This document shows, piece by piece, positions 56,707 to 64,000 of a DNA stretch of 64,000 bases. Position numbers and translations under genes: made by a program. The notes beneath the pieces are model-generated. The model saw nothing but the letters and a program-made list of their open reading frames with translations. It had not been told where the DNA came from and searched no databases. The DNA lies in assembly GCA_964599775.1 (NCBI GenBank), contig CAZRGZ010000001.1, forward strand, positions 62,001 through 126,000, read 5' to 3'. The first letter of the stretch is position 1. Every line of letters starts with the position of its first letter. This DNA comes from CAZRGZ01 sp964599775 (GTDB lineage Bacteria; Patescibacteriota; Saccharimonadia; Saccharimonadales; Saccharimonadaceae).

Positions 56707-58239
56707 TTACGCCTTTTTAAAGCCTTTCGCGACTTTTTCGGCTGCTTTTTTAATAGTTTCAAGCTGTTCATCGGTTGGTTTGCCGCCCTTATTGAGCTCT
56801 TTCATGGCGTCTTTATGGTCAGTCCAGAGATCAGTCAGCAGGGCAGTTTGGGCATCTTTAATCTTTTCAACTGCCACGGCGTCAAATACGCCAGAGGTCA
56901 CAGCGGTGATGCTGGCGACTTGTTCCCACACGTTCATTGGCTGGTATTGTGGCTGCTTCAAGAGTTCGGTGAGGCGTTGACCACGTTCAATCTGGCTTTT
57001 GGTTGCTTCATCAAGGTCGGAACCAAACTGGGCAAAACTAGCAAGTTCGCGATACTGGGCTAGACCAAGCTTGAGATTACCACTCACGCTCTTGACGGCC
57101 TTAGTTTGTGCCGAGCCACCGACACGGCTGACTGAAAGTCCCATCGATACCGCTGGGCGAATACCCTTGTAAAAGAGGTCCGTCTCAAGGAATATCTGGC
57201 CATCAGTAATAGAAATAACGTTGGTTGGTACGTAGGCAGAAATGTCACCGGCCTGGGTTTCAATGATCGGCAGTGCCGTGAGTGACCCGCCACCAAGCTC
57301 GTCGTTTAGCTTTGCGGAACGCTCAAGCAGGCGAGAGTGGAGGTAAAAGACATCACCCGGGAAGGCTTCACGCCCCGGTGGACGGCGAAGCAAGAGTGAC
57401 ATCTGGCGATACGCAACGGCATGCTTAGAAAGGTCATCGTAGATAATCAGCGCGTGGCCTTTGTTGTCGCGGAAATATTCACCCATAGCGGTACCGGCAT
57501 ATGGCGCCAAATAGAGCAGGGAGGCTGGGTCGGATGGGCCAGTCGCCACAATAATGGTGTTATCCATCACACCTTCTTCTTTCAGGCGCTCTACTAAGCG
57601 AGAAATCTTGGAAAGTTTCTGGCCAATGGCCACGTACACGTTTACCACGCCAGACTTTTGGCGGCCTTGGTTGATCATGGTGTCAATCGCGATAGCAGTT
57701 TTACCCGTTTGGCGGTCACCGATGATAAGCTCACGCTGACCACGGCCAATCGGCACAATCGCATCAATACCCATAATACCGGTCATCATTGGCTCGTGCA
57801 CTGGCTTACGGGTCATTACACCAGGTGCAGGCTTTTCTACAAGACCACGCTCTTTGGTTTTGATAGGCCCTTTGCCATCTAGTGGGCGGCCCAGTGGGTC
57901 TACCACACGGCCGAGTAGCTCCTTGCCAACTGGTACATCCAACACGTTACCAGTCAGGCGTACTTTCGCACCAGCCACCACCTTGCTGTCGTCGCCAAGA
58001 AGTACCGCGCCAATCTCATCTTCCATGAGGTTCAACACAAAGGCTTCTACTTGGCCACCATCGGCCGTTTCAATACTTATAACTTCGTTAAACCCAGCGC
58101 TGCTTAAACCGTGAATCCAGGCCACACCGTCACCAATTCGGGTAACTATACCGGTCTTTTCGAGACCTTCGGTTGCACGGAGGCCTTCGATAGCTTCACG
58201 GAGGTCGCGGGTCAATTCTTTGATAGCAATTTCAGCCAC
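56707..58239 (-). CDS. atpA: ATP synthase alpha subunit
   Basis: The 510-residue non-catalytic subunit. P-loop GDRQTGKTAIAIDT, GIMGIDAIVPIGRGQRELI, VSRVGGSAQTKAVK and the arginine-finger stretch SVGLS-like MGLSVSRVGG are present. Standard length. Follows atpH after two bases. Confidence 0.97.
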   Translation of the reverse strand: MAEIAIKELTRDLREAIEGLRATEGLEKTGIVTRIGDGVAWIHGLSSAGFNEVISIETADGGQVEAFVLNLMEDEIGAVLLGDDSKVVAGAKVRLTGNVLDVPVGKELLGRVVDPLGRPLDGKGPIKTKERGLVEKPAPGVMTRKPVHEPMMTGIMGIDAIVPIGRGQRELIIGDRQTGKTAIAIDTMINQGRQKSGVVNVYVAIGQKLSKISRLVERLKEEGVMDNTIIVATGPSDPASLLYLAPYAGTAMGEYFRDNKGHALIIYDDLSKHAVAYRQMSLLLRRPPGREAFPGDVFYLHSRLLERSAKLNDELGGGSLTALPIIETQAGDISAYVPTNVISITDGQIFLETDLFYKGIRPAVSMGLSVSRVGGSAQTKAVKSVSGNLKLGLAQYRELASFAQFGSDLDEATKSQIERGQRLTELLKQPQYQPMNVWEQVASITAVTSGVFDAVAVEKIKDAQTALLTDLWTDHKDAMKELNKGGKPTDEQLETIKKAAEKVAKGFKKA

Positions 58240-58241
58240 GC

Positions 58242-58640
58242 TTATTCTCCTCTTACTTTAAGTTGTTGCAGTTGATATCGCACCGAGCCGTCAAAAAATC
58301 CGTTCGGGGTACTGACTGTTGCACCGCCAATGAGGTCGGGATTGGTCGTTTCATCGGCAATTATGACCTCTTTGGCATTTTCAGTTTTGCGGACAAAATC
58401 GGTCAAGGTTTTTTGTAATGCGGCCGTCAGGTCGTGCGCAGAGACGATACGAACGGTTGAAATATTGTGGCGAACGCTGAGTGCAGACTCAATATCGCTC
58501 ACCAGTAAGTCAACGTTGTGTACCTGCTTGCTTTCTATAAGATAGGCGGCAAGCTGCTGCGCCAGTTTGCGAGGTTTTTCGCCGGCGTGCAATTGGTCAG
58601 CAGCGTAGGCAGCAAGTTTTCGGCGCGAAATCGTTTGCAT
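58242..58640 (-). CDS. atpH: ATP synthase delta subunit, short
   Basis: A 132-residue OSCP/delta homologue. The C-terminal domain is recognisable (LIGGATVSTPNGFFDGSVRY matching the family's GG-hhh-D-gSv motif), but the N-terminal six-helix domain is only about 80 residues and the whole is some 45 residues shorter than usual (about 175). Position between atpF and atpA fixes the identity. The shortened stator link may be a lineage feature. Confidence 0.88.
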   Translation of the reverse strand: MQTISRRKLAAYAADQLHAGEKPRKLAQQLAAYLIESKQVHNVDLLVSDIESALSVRHNISTVRIVSAHDLTAALQKTLTDFVRKTENAKEVIIADETTNPDLIGGATVSTPNGFFDGSVRYQLQQLKVRGE

Positions 58641-58642
58641 AT

Positions 58643-59185
58643 TTACTGTGCCTCCTTGATAGCGGCTTCAACTAAGGCACTGTCTTTTTTGGCATCGACC
58701 TTTTCGCGGATGATCTTTTCCGTTGCAGCAGCCACGAGATCGGCCGTTTCTTTACGAAGGTCTTCGCGCGCAGCGGCGATATCACGGTCGAGCTGCGCTT
58801 TGGCGTCTTCTACAATGCGGTCGGCCCGTTTTTGGGCTTTTTTCTCGGCGTCTTCTACCATATTGGCTGATTCTTGCTTGGCAAGTGCCACGATTTCCCG
58901 TGCTTCTTCGCGGGCGTTTTGCAACACAGCTTCGGCGCCCTTGTTCGCTTCTTCGGCCTTCTTTTCAGACTCAGCAGCAGCCTCAAACCCTTCGGCAATG
59001 GCCTTTTCGCGGTCGTCGATAGCTTTCTTCAGGTGAGGGTAGACAAACTTGCCTAGAATCCACACCAAAATAGCAAACGCAATCAACTGTAGAATAAGCA
59101 AACGCCAATCAATACCCAGTGCGCTAAATAGCGATGCTTCGCTTTCAGCAGTATTTGCAGCCATGTAGGTTAGGTTAATAATCAT
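58643..59185 (-). CDS. atpF: ATP synthase b subunit
   Basis: A 180-residue peripheral stalk subunit: one membrane helix (WRLLILQLIAFAILVWILG) then a long Ala/Glu/Lys-rich coiled coil. I use the ATG at 59185, with an AGGGA SD upstream; an internal ATG seven codons later has none. Single b gene, so the stalk is probably a homodimer. Confidence 0.94.
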   Translation of the reverse strand: MIINLTYMAANTAESEASLFSALGIDWRLLILQLIAFAILVWILGKFVYPHLKKAIDDREKAIAEGFEAAAESEKKAEEANKGAEAVLQNAREEAREIVALAKQESANMVEDAEKKAQKRADRIVEDAKAQLDRDIAAAREDLRKETADLVAAATEKIIREKVDAKKDSALVEAAIKEAQ

Positions 59186-59206
59186 AAAGTGTTACTTCCC
59201 TAAGGC

Positions 59207-59419
59207 TTAAATAAATCGTGCAATAATAGCTGCGATAATACCGATGATCGCCAAAGCGTCGATGAATGAAATACCCAAGATCATCAGGGTACGAATGTCA
59301 CCAATGCGTTCTGGATTACGACCAGCTGCACCCAGTGCGGCCATACCAACCAAACCAGCACCAAGTGCGGCACCAAGTGCCGGTAGGGCGTAGGTCAAAC
59401 CAAATGCTAAATCTTCCAT
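59207..59419 (-). CDS. atpE: ATP synthase c subunit
   Basis: A 70-residue two-helix rotor protein. Loop GRNPE is typical. The ion-binding carboxylate in helix 2 is Asp (GISFIDALAIIG), where many bacteria have Glu. The Na+ ligand Gln of helix 1 is missing (ALGAGLVGMAALG), so it most likely carries protons. SD GGAGAAA precedes it. Confidence 0.96.
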   Translation of the reverse strand: MEDLAFGLTYALPALGAALGAGLVGMAALGAAGRNPERIGDIRTLMILGISFIDALAIIGIIAAIIARFI

Positions 59420-59467
59420 TGTTATTTCTCCTTTATTTTATTTACTTACTTAATTATCATCTACCCT

Positions 59468-60310
59468 TTAAGCGGCAGCCTTCTCGGGTGCTTTCTTATG
59501 GGTATCAGGGGTAGAATGATCAGATTGGGATTCATCATGGCTGTCGTGGTGATCGGTAAGGCTCAGGGAAATAAACACGACAGTCAACATAAAGAAGATA
59601 TAGGCCTGCACGCCGCCGATGAAAATCTCGAAAATCAGGAATGGCGGCAAAGCAACCGGGGTGGCGTACTGCGCCAGAAACGCAATCATCATCAGCAAAA
59701 TCTCACCAGCAAACACGTTGCCGAAAAGCCGCAGACTCAGGCCCATCAGGCGCGAGAACTCGGCAATTAACTCGAGAATACCTTCAAATGCCCCGACTGG
59801 ATCTTTCACCGGGTGACGGAAGTAGCGCCCAAGGTTCTTTTTAAAACCAAACTTGCGAATAGCGTACACCTGCGCCATTACAATAGTAATAATGGCGAGG
59901 GCAAAGGTGGTGTTTAGGTCGGCTGCTAAACTCCGGAAAAGGGGAACGCCGTTCACCGTGATTGGCCCAACCCCTGGCAAAATACCCAGTACATACTGTA
60001 TGAAAATGAAGAAGAAGAGGGTAATAGCCAGTGGCGCTAAGCGGCGAGCGGTCTTTTTATCGTTGGTGACTTGCTCAATCGTGCCATACAGCATTTCGAA
60101 TACCCAGTGAATACCAGCGACAAAGCGATTGCGCTCGCCTTTTTTCACCTTTTTGGCGACATAAAACAGTATCCACAGCAATAGGGCGTAGCCAATCACC
60201 CCTAAGATAAGTGCATTTGTCACCGGAAACGAACCAATGTGGAAAATAGCTTCTGCAGGTAGACTCACATGCGGTGAAGATTCGGCAGCAAAGGAGGTGA
60301 GTGGGTTCAT
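59468..60310 (-). CDS. atpB: ATP synthase a subunit
   Basis: A 280-residue stator channel protein with about six membrane helices. The essential Arg is in LSLRLFGNVFAGEILLMMI. N-terminal region SFPVTNALILGVIGYALLL. The C-terminus bears a hydrophilic tail with many His/Asp (DHHDSHDESQSDHSTPDTHK), unusual and possibly metal-binding. The start overlaps the upstream small gene by four bases (ATGA). Confidence 0.96.
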   Translation of the reverse strand: MNPLTSFAAESSPHVSLPAEAIFHIGSFPVTNALILGVIGYALLLWILFYVAKKVKKGERNRFVAGIHWVFEMLYGTIEQVTNDKKTARRLAPLAITLFFFIFIQYVLGILPGVGPITVNGVPLFRSLAADLNTTFALAIITIVMAQVYAIRKFGFKKNLGRYFRHPVKDPVGAFEGILELIAEFSRLMGLSLRLFGNVFAGEILLMMIAFLAQYATPVALPPFLIFEIFIGGVQAYIFFMLTVVFISLSLTDHHDSHDESQSDHSTPDTHKKAPEKAAA

Positions 60311-60570
60311 TTCTTCTGTTCTCGATTAACCTTTTTTAATTGCATATGCACTAAACTGATCGCTAGCACTGTTCCTATAATAACACCAATTACCGTGGCC
60401 CATGGCTTTGTCGCAAAGTTGTTATCTATCCATAGCCCCAGTGCGGTGCCACCAATGGTCGGCACGAACAGCCGCAAACTCGTATCGCCCATTGTCCCGA
60501 GCAACAAAAGAACCGTCGAACGACTGGCGGTTCTTGGCGCAGGGTCATCAGATGGCTGCGTCTGTTTCAT
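60307..60570 (-). CDS. AtpI/AtpZ-like small membrane protein
   Basis: An 87-residue protein heading the ATP synthase operon. Two membrane helices (about 36-50 and 59-76) with the AtpI/AtpZ-like pattern GTALGLWIDNNFATKPWATV. Such proteins help c-ring assembly or Mg2+/Ca2+ supply. A TAAAAT box at 60580-60585 (minus strand) is nine bases before the ATG and is probably the operon promoter. Confidence 0.85.
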   Translation of the reverse strand: MKQTQPSDDPAPRTASRSTVLLLLGTMGDTSLRLFVPTIGGTALGLWIDNNFATKPWATVIGVIIGTVLAISLVHMQLKKVNREQKK

Positions 60571-60633
60571 TACAGGTGCATTTTAGCATTGAATGGCTTT
60601 TAAGGCAAGAAAAGTGAAGTATATGATTAAAGC

Positions 60634-61234
60634 CTAAGTAAATACCGCATCGTATATGGTAGTTGAAATATTCTCAGCATTTTTTACTTCCATGGCAATA
60701 TTACACGGATCACTGTTGTCGTCGAGAATAGTTCGAGCACGCTCATCTCCGTTTAGCACAATAGCGACACCAGAGCTTACCCAGTCGGCTTGTTCAGGAT
60801 AATAAGCAAGGTAAGCTGCCAATGGATCATGCAATTTAAAAAGTTTTTGGTCATCTTCTGGCCGAAAGTTCGAATACCATTGAATCAATGCATCTTTGAT
60901 CCATCTGCTTAGTTGATTATTGACGGGTATATCATATATATGTTCTTTAGTCCAAGCGACTCGACGCGTGACGTCTAACGGAACAACATTAATTTCAGCT
61001 TCGTTCGCCCGATTCTCCAAGCACCTCTAGAGACCACCCAGTCATATTACAAAAGGTATTTGCGTTCTCAATTGAAATACTGGCAGCAACATTTCCAAAT
61101 GTTGCCGTTAGTAGCTTATGACGCTGCGTCAGTCGATCCACTAATGCTAAAGCTACAAGGTCATCTATACCAGGGTTAGAGATTACTTCAACAGAACTAT
61201 CTCTAGATAGAAAACTTTCGGGTCTTTTCGGCAT
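60634..61234 (-). pseudogene. Nucleoside hydrolase relic with internal deletion and frameshift
   Basis: ATG 61234 opens with VISNPGIDDLVALAL, matching the DTDPGIDDAxAL motif of inosine-uridine nucleoside hydrolases, but the first catalytic Asp is Asn. This frame ends at 60995 after GNVAASISIENANTF. The second frame (from about 61020) gives EAEINVVPLDVTRRVAWTKE and HDPLAAYLAYYPE, the C-terminal half of the same family. About 100 residues between the halves are missing and the frames do not match. Total about 200 codons instead of 310. I regard it as an inactivated gene. It overlaps the Nudix gene by 32 bases. Confidence 0.8.
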
Positions 61235-61754
61235 AAAAATAGTAGGCAGCGATACTAAGGCTATGTGTTATTTCGTGAGTTGCTATTTTATGGGGTATGT
61301 CTTTAATGGGCACCTCTATGAAATCAATGTTTTCCGTGTCATCGAGTTCCTGTTCTTTAATTTTCTCGACATCACGCGCCAAGTACGTGAAGCACTGATT
61401 GTTCATGAAGGCAGGGTTCGTTGTCACTCTCCCTATCTCTAATACTTCATGTGCCCGGTAACCCGTTTCTTCTAAAAGCTCTCTCTGGATAGTGTCAACG
61501 ATATTTTCGCCCCTATCTGCTATTCCCGCTGGAAACTCTAAAGTTACATCATCAATCCCATGACGATACTGACGCACCATTATGGTCTTGTTATCTTTAG
61601 TTAAGGCAATAACATTTGCCCAATCTGGCGCTTCGAGCGTATAGAAGGTGTGGGTCTTACCTGTTGTAGGTGATGTTCTTTCTTTCGCAAGTGCCGAGAA
61701 CACAAAGTAGTCAGCTAGTTTTTTAGTCTGCGTCGTACGCCACTTCTTTATCAT
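61203..61754 (-). CDS. Nudix hydrolase, ADP-sugar pyrophosphatase-like
   Basis: A 183-residue Nudix protein. The box GX5EX7REUXEEXGU is complete at about residues 73-95 (GIADRGE ... RELLEETGY). The preceding stretch VRQYRHGIDDVTLEFPAG resembles ADP-ribose/ADP-sugar pyrophosphatases, and NPAFMNNQCFTYLARDVEK fits the same group. Substrate is inferred only from these similarities. It lies between a HAD relic and a nucleoside hydrolase relic on the same strand. Confidence 0.9.
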   Translation of the reverse strand: MIKKWRTTQTKKLADYFVFSALAKERTSPTTGKTHTFYTLEAPDWANVIALTKDNKTIMVRQYRHGIDDVTLEFPAGIADRGENIVDTIQRELLEETGYRAHEVLEIGRVTTNPAFMNNQCFTYLARDVEKIKEQELDDTENIDFIEVPIKDIPHKIATHEITHSLSIAAYYFYAEKTRKFSI

Positions 61755-61759
61755 AATAC

Positions 61760-62214
61760 CTAATTTACTCCGTCTAACTTAAATTTAATAGTCTCCATAA
61801 AGGTATAACTCGACGATCTTAGCAGTAGGGGGGATGGAGGAAGACCTAATTGTCGCAAGTTATCTCCTGTTACTTTTGAAAGTGATTCATCTCGTGCACT
61901 GATATATCCATCGACTATATCGATCGTGTCACATAAGATAGAGGCTGACGCCATAAGAGACATATTTGAATTAAAGCTACTATCAATCATCAAACGTTCC
62001 TTGAATGAATCATAATCATTAATAACATGCTGATAGTAATATCTTGGACCGTTATTTCTAAAATCCTCTATACTAGGATGGTTTTCTTGCCCTGCATACG
62101 ATTTATATAGTTCATACCAGCGCAAATTTGAATCTAACAAAGTATCATCCACGTCGCTGATTAGTATCCAATCTTTCCTCTGGGCAGCTGTTGCCGCTGC
62201 TTTAAACCAACGTT
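61760..62214 (-). pseudogene. HAD-type phosphatase remnant lacking a normal start
   Basis: On the minus strand the frame is open from just after a TAG (about 62215) and reads KDWILISDVDDTLLDSNLRW: HAD motif I with the DxDxT nucleophile. The first usable start, GTG at 62152, would remove the nucleophilic Asp. AGGAAA lies about 8 bases before an ATA codon, the only plausible alternative. Motif II (YISARDE) is present, and the protein stops soon after with motifs III and IV missing. Either a both-ends truncated gene or a short protein with a rare start. Confidence 0.6.
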
Positions 62215-62257
62215 GCTAATTAACCGTACTAGATTAGGATTAGTCCTCATGGAGCGC

Positions 62258-62998
62258 TTATGCCACGGAAAGTATAGTTCCAATCTGCTTACGTCTTTTA
62301 CTACCCATGAGATCACTTGTTTGTGCAGCAAGCATAGTGACCTCTTTTGCGAGTACACGCAGGGGATCAACTACCCTAAAACCCTCTTGCCGAAGCTGGC
62401 CATGAAGCAGCCCAAGCTCAGTGCAGCCAAGAACAAAGCACTCTGCACCTATACTTTTCATCGTTTCCGATAATAATCGTAGATTGGTTCGAGTATGCAC
62501 TCCGGCCTTAATAGCATAAATAACTTGCATAATGCGAGTTTGATCATTTGGTGCTGGAATCACCCATTGCACTTTGGTATTCTGGGTGTAGATTCCAGAT
62601 TTTATTGACCCATCAGTAGCCAGCAAAGCTACTTTTTTCTTTGGATATTTTTCTTGAAGATAAGTGGCCGTGAGCTCTATTCCGTGCAAGATAGGTATAC
62701 GTGTCGCGGCTTGAATTTCTGTAAAACGCGCGTGTGCAGTCATGCAGGCCATTGCCATAATATCAACATCGGCGTACTCAAGTAATTGGACTGATTCTTT
62801 TACTACTGATACATATTTTCGCCCGTCATCGTCGCGTAAAGAAGTCGTCCTATCGGGTATTTGCGGATTTGTATAGAGGAGCACCTGTAGGTGATCTTGG
62901 TCACGTATAGCAGGTGTCGCCTCTACTATAAGACGATGTAGCTCAACGCCAGCCATTGGACCCATTCCGCCAATTATGCCAACTCTAAACTTTGCCAT
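62258..62998 (-). CDS. Aspartate/glutamate racemase family protein
   Basis: A 246-residue cofactor-independent racemase. GIIGGMGPMAGVELHRLIV at the N-terminus and the two catalytic Cys: MAMACMTAHARF near 86 and FVLGCTELGLLHGQ near 189. These are diagnostic of Asp/Glu racemases. Likely role is making D-Asp or D-Glu, the latter needed in peptidoglycan. The start overlaps the upstream peptidase gene by 14 bases, so the two are co-translated. Confidence 0.92.
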   Translation of the reverse strand: MAKFRVGIIGGMGPMAGVELHRLIVEATPAIRDQDHLQVLLYTNPQIPDRTTSLRDDDGRKYVSVVKESVQLLEYADVDIMAMACMTAHARFTEIQAATRIPILHGIELTATYLQEKYPKKKVALLATDGSIKSGIYTQNTKVQWVIPAPNDQTRIMQVIYAIKAGVHTRTNLRLLSETMKSIGAECFVLGCTELGLLHGQLRQEGFRVVDPLRVLAKEVTMLAAQTSDLMGSKRRKQIGTILSVA

Positions 62999-64000
62999 AC
63001 ACCTCTCGCAACCTTTCTACTACCATATCAATGGGTAATGCTTCTAACTTTTCACCATCACGACCCACTGTGGTTTGCGCGAGAAACAAGGCATCGTATA
63101 TGCTTTCTTCAACTGTTTCTACTGCAGCAAGAAAGAACGTATTTAAATCATTATCATCTATTCCCCCTTGTTTTTTGGTTGCAAAGGCAATAGCGTAATC
63201 ACCGCTTCCATTAGCCATTACGGAACCGGTTTTTGTCATGCCGACAAGACCGCGTTTAGCAAGACGGCGTAACTGACGATCGGAAAGGGGAGCATCCGTT
63301 GCAAGCACAATCATACATGAACCATCTGGCGCATGAATGAAGCTATCGAAATCGGTTTTACCCAGTTGCTGACCAATAGGCACACCCATTATAGTTAAAC
63401 TGCCGCCGAAGTTTGTTTGCACCAGAGCGCCGACCGTATAAGACTTACCATTAAGCTTTATTCTCCTGGAAGCACTGCCGATACCCCCTTTCCAGGCAAA
63501 TGCACGAGTTCCCGTACCGGCGCCGACACATCCTAGCGCAAAGTCTTTCCGGCGTGCCGTGTACGCTTGATAAACCTCTTCTCCTAAAATGCTGTTTTTG
63601 TGGATTCGATTCAATAGACCATCGTTAGTTTCACCAACCACAGCGTTAATGGTCTCAATTGGCTTTAAGTCTTTTGTATTGGCTACCACAAGATCAACCA
63701 ACCCACGTAGCACTGGCCCAACCGCTAAAGTATTTGTCAACGCAATTGGTGTTTCCAATGTTCCCAATTCTTGAATTTGCGTAGTTCCAGCCATCTTGCC
63801 AAACCCATTGCCAACCGAAACCGCTGCCGGTAGCTTTGTGCGAAAAAGATTTTTCACCCCAGGATCGATAATCGTCACCCCAGTACGGACATCATCACTT
63901 TCATGTTTCGTTTTATGACCTACCTTTACGCCCGGGACATCACTTATAAGATTGAGCTTTCCGGTAGGTAAGAAACCGGGGCGAAAGCCATAATCTCGAA
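62985..64000 (-). CDS. DmpA/P1-type aminopeptidase, start outside window
   Basis: The frame continues past the often-used GTG at 63878 to the window edge, reading RDYGFRPGFLPTGKLNLISD then VPGVKVGH, the conserved N-terminus of the P1 (DmpA/BapA, S58) family. Self-cleaving Ntn hydrolases of this family remove D- or L- or beta-amino acids from peptide N-termini. Family features: GTRAFAWKGGIGSASRRI and VMANGSGDYAIAF, where autoproteolysis occurs before the Ser of GSGD. At least 338 residues. Located directly upstream of an Asp/Glu racemase. Confidence 0.9.
   Translation of the reverse strand, partial: RDYGFRPGFLPTGKLNLISDVPGVKVGHKTKHESDDVRTGVTIIDPGVKNLFRTKLPAAVSVGNGFGKMAGTTQIQELGTLETPIALTNTLAVGPVLRGLVDLVVANTKDLKPIETINAVVGETNDGLLNRIHKNSILGEEVYQAYTARRKDFALGCVGAGTGTRAFAWKGGIGSASRRIKLNGKSYTVGALVQTNFGGSLTIMGVPIGQQLGKTDFDSFIHAPDGSCMIVLATDAPLSDRQLRRLAKRGLVGMTKTGSVMANGSGDYAIAFATKKQGGIDDNDLNTFFLAAVETVEESIYDALFLAQTTVGRDGEKLEALPIDMVVERLREVYGKV

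Noticed and set aside
1..64000. Alternative genetic code (UGA as Gly)
   Set aside because: UGA ends normal-length genes, for example the kinase at 35605, and proteins read cleanly with the standard bacterial code.
1..64000. CRISPR array, rRNA operon, integrase or transposase
   Set aside because: No regularly spaced direct repeats, no rRNA-like sequence and no recombinase motifs were found on either strand.

Overview
The window looks like chromosomal DNA from a small-genome bacterium of the Candidate Phyla Radiation, most likely a Saccharibacteria (TM7) relative. That placement is inference from gene content and style: an alanyl-tRNA synthetase ending right after the editing domain, a compact F-type ATP synthase operon with a very short delta subunit, and many genes whose -10 box lies only 6-10 bases before the ATG. 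UGA is used as a stop (for example at 35603-35605), which argues against the recoded Gracilibacteria/Absconditabacteria.

Layout. 1-6.6 kb: alaS 3' end, a membrane-anchored binding protein/histidine kinase/response regulator operon, GtrA-like, YajQ, histidine phosphatase and DUF402 genes. 6.6-17.7 kb: membrane proteins, ornithine cyclodeaminase behind a structured leader, a MarR/MFS efflux pair, a YerC-like regulator, and a Ku/LigD end-joining pair. 17.7-23.5 kb: CCA-adding enzyme, orphan kinase, and a manganese/iron-type ABC importer. 23.5-32.5 kb is an accessory region: a 200-bp multi-hairpin element, a frameshifted half-size exchanger, a frameshifted ArsR regulator, an AHSA1 protein, an S-adenosylhomocysteinase-like protein, an FtsH-like relic, an AraC tail, two tandem ATP-grasp proteins, and a broken Fic/VbhA module. 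32.6-42.5 kb: tRNA-Gln, pilin-like protein, rRNA/tRNA methyltransferase, Ser/Thr kinase, helicase-nuclease, a structured RNA candidate, a LysA-like decarboxylase and Dus.

42.5-44.5 kb holds the candidate new system: an asparagine-synthetase-like (lasso-cyclase-like) gene directly behind a small precursor-like gene. Its last 19 residues begin with Gly and have Glu at position 9, the spacing of a lasso macrolactam ring. 44.6-47.6 kb: a strongly expressed small protein divergent from clpB, which carries a CIRCE operator. 47.7-53.7 kb: the N-terminal stub of a ribonucleotide reductase is followed directly by DabA and DabB, an energy-coupled inorganic-carbon uptake pair, and a quinone-oxidoreductase-like gene. 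54-60.6 kb: the complete ATP synthase operon. 60.6-64 kb: a decayed nucleoside hydrolase, Nudix, a HAD remnant, an Asp/Glu racemase and a DmpA/P1-type peptidase running off the window.

Metabolically the window shows proton-coupled energetics (ATP synthase, DabAB), metal uptake, DNA end joining and a scavenging lifestyle. Several genes are broken, mainly at 23.5-32.5 kb and 60.6-62.2 kb, and two hairpin families mark intergenic spaces. No transposase, integrase, CRISPR array or rRNA gene was seen.
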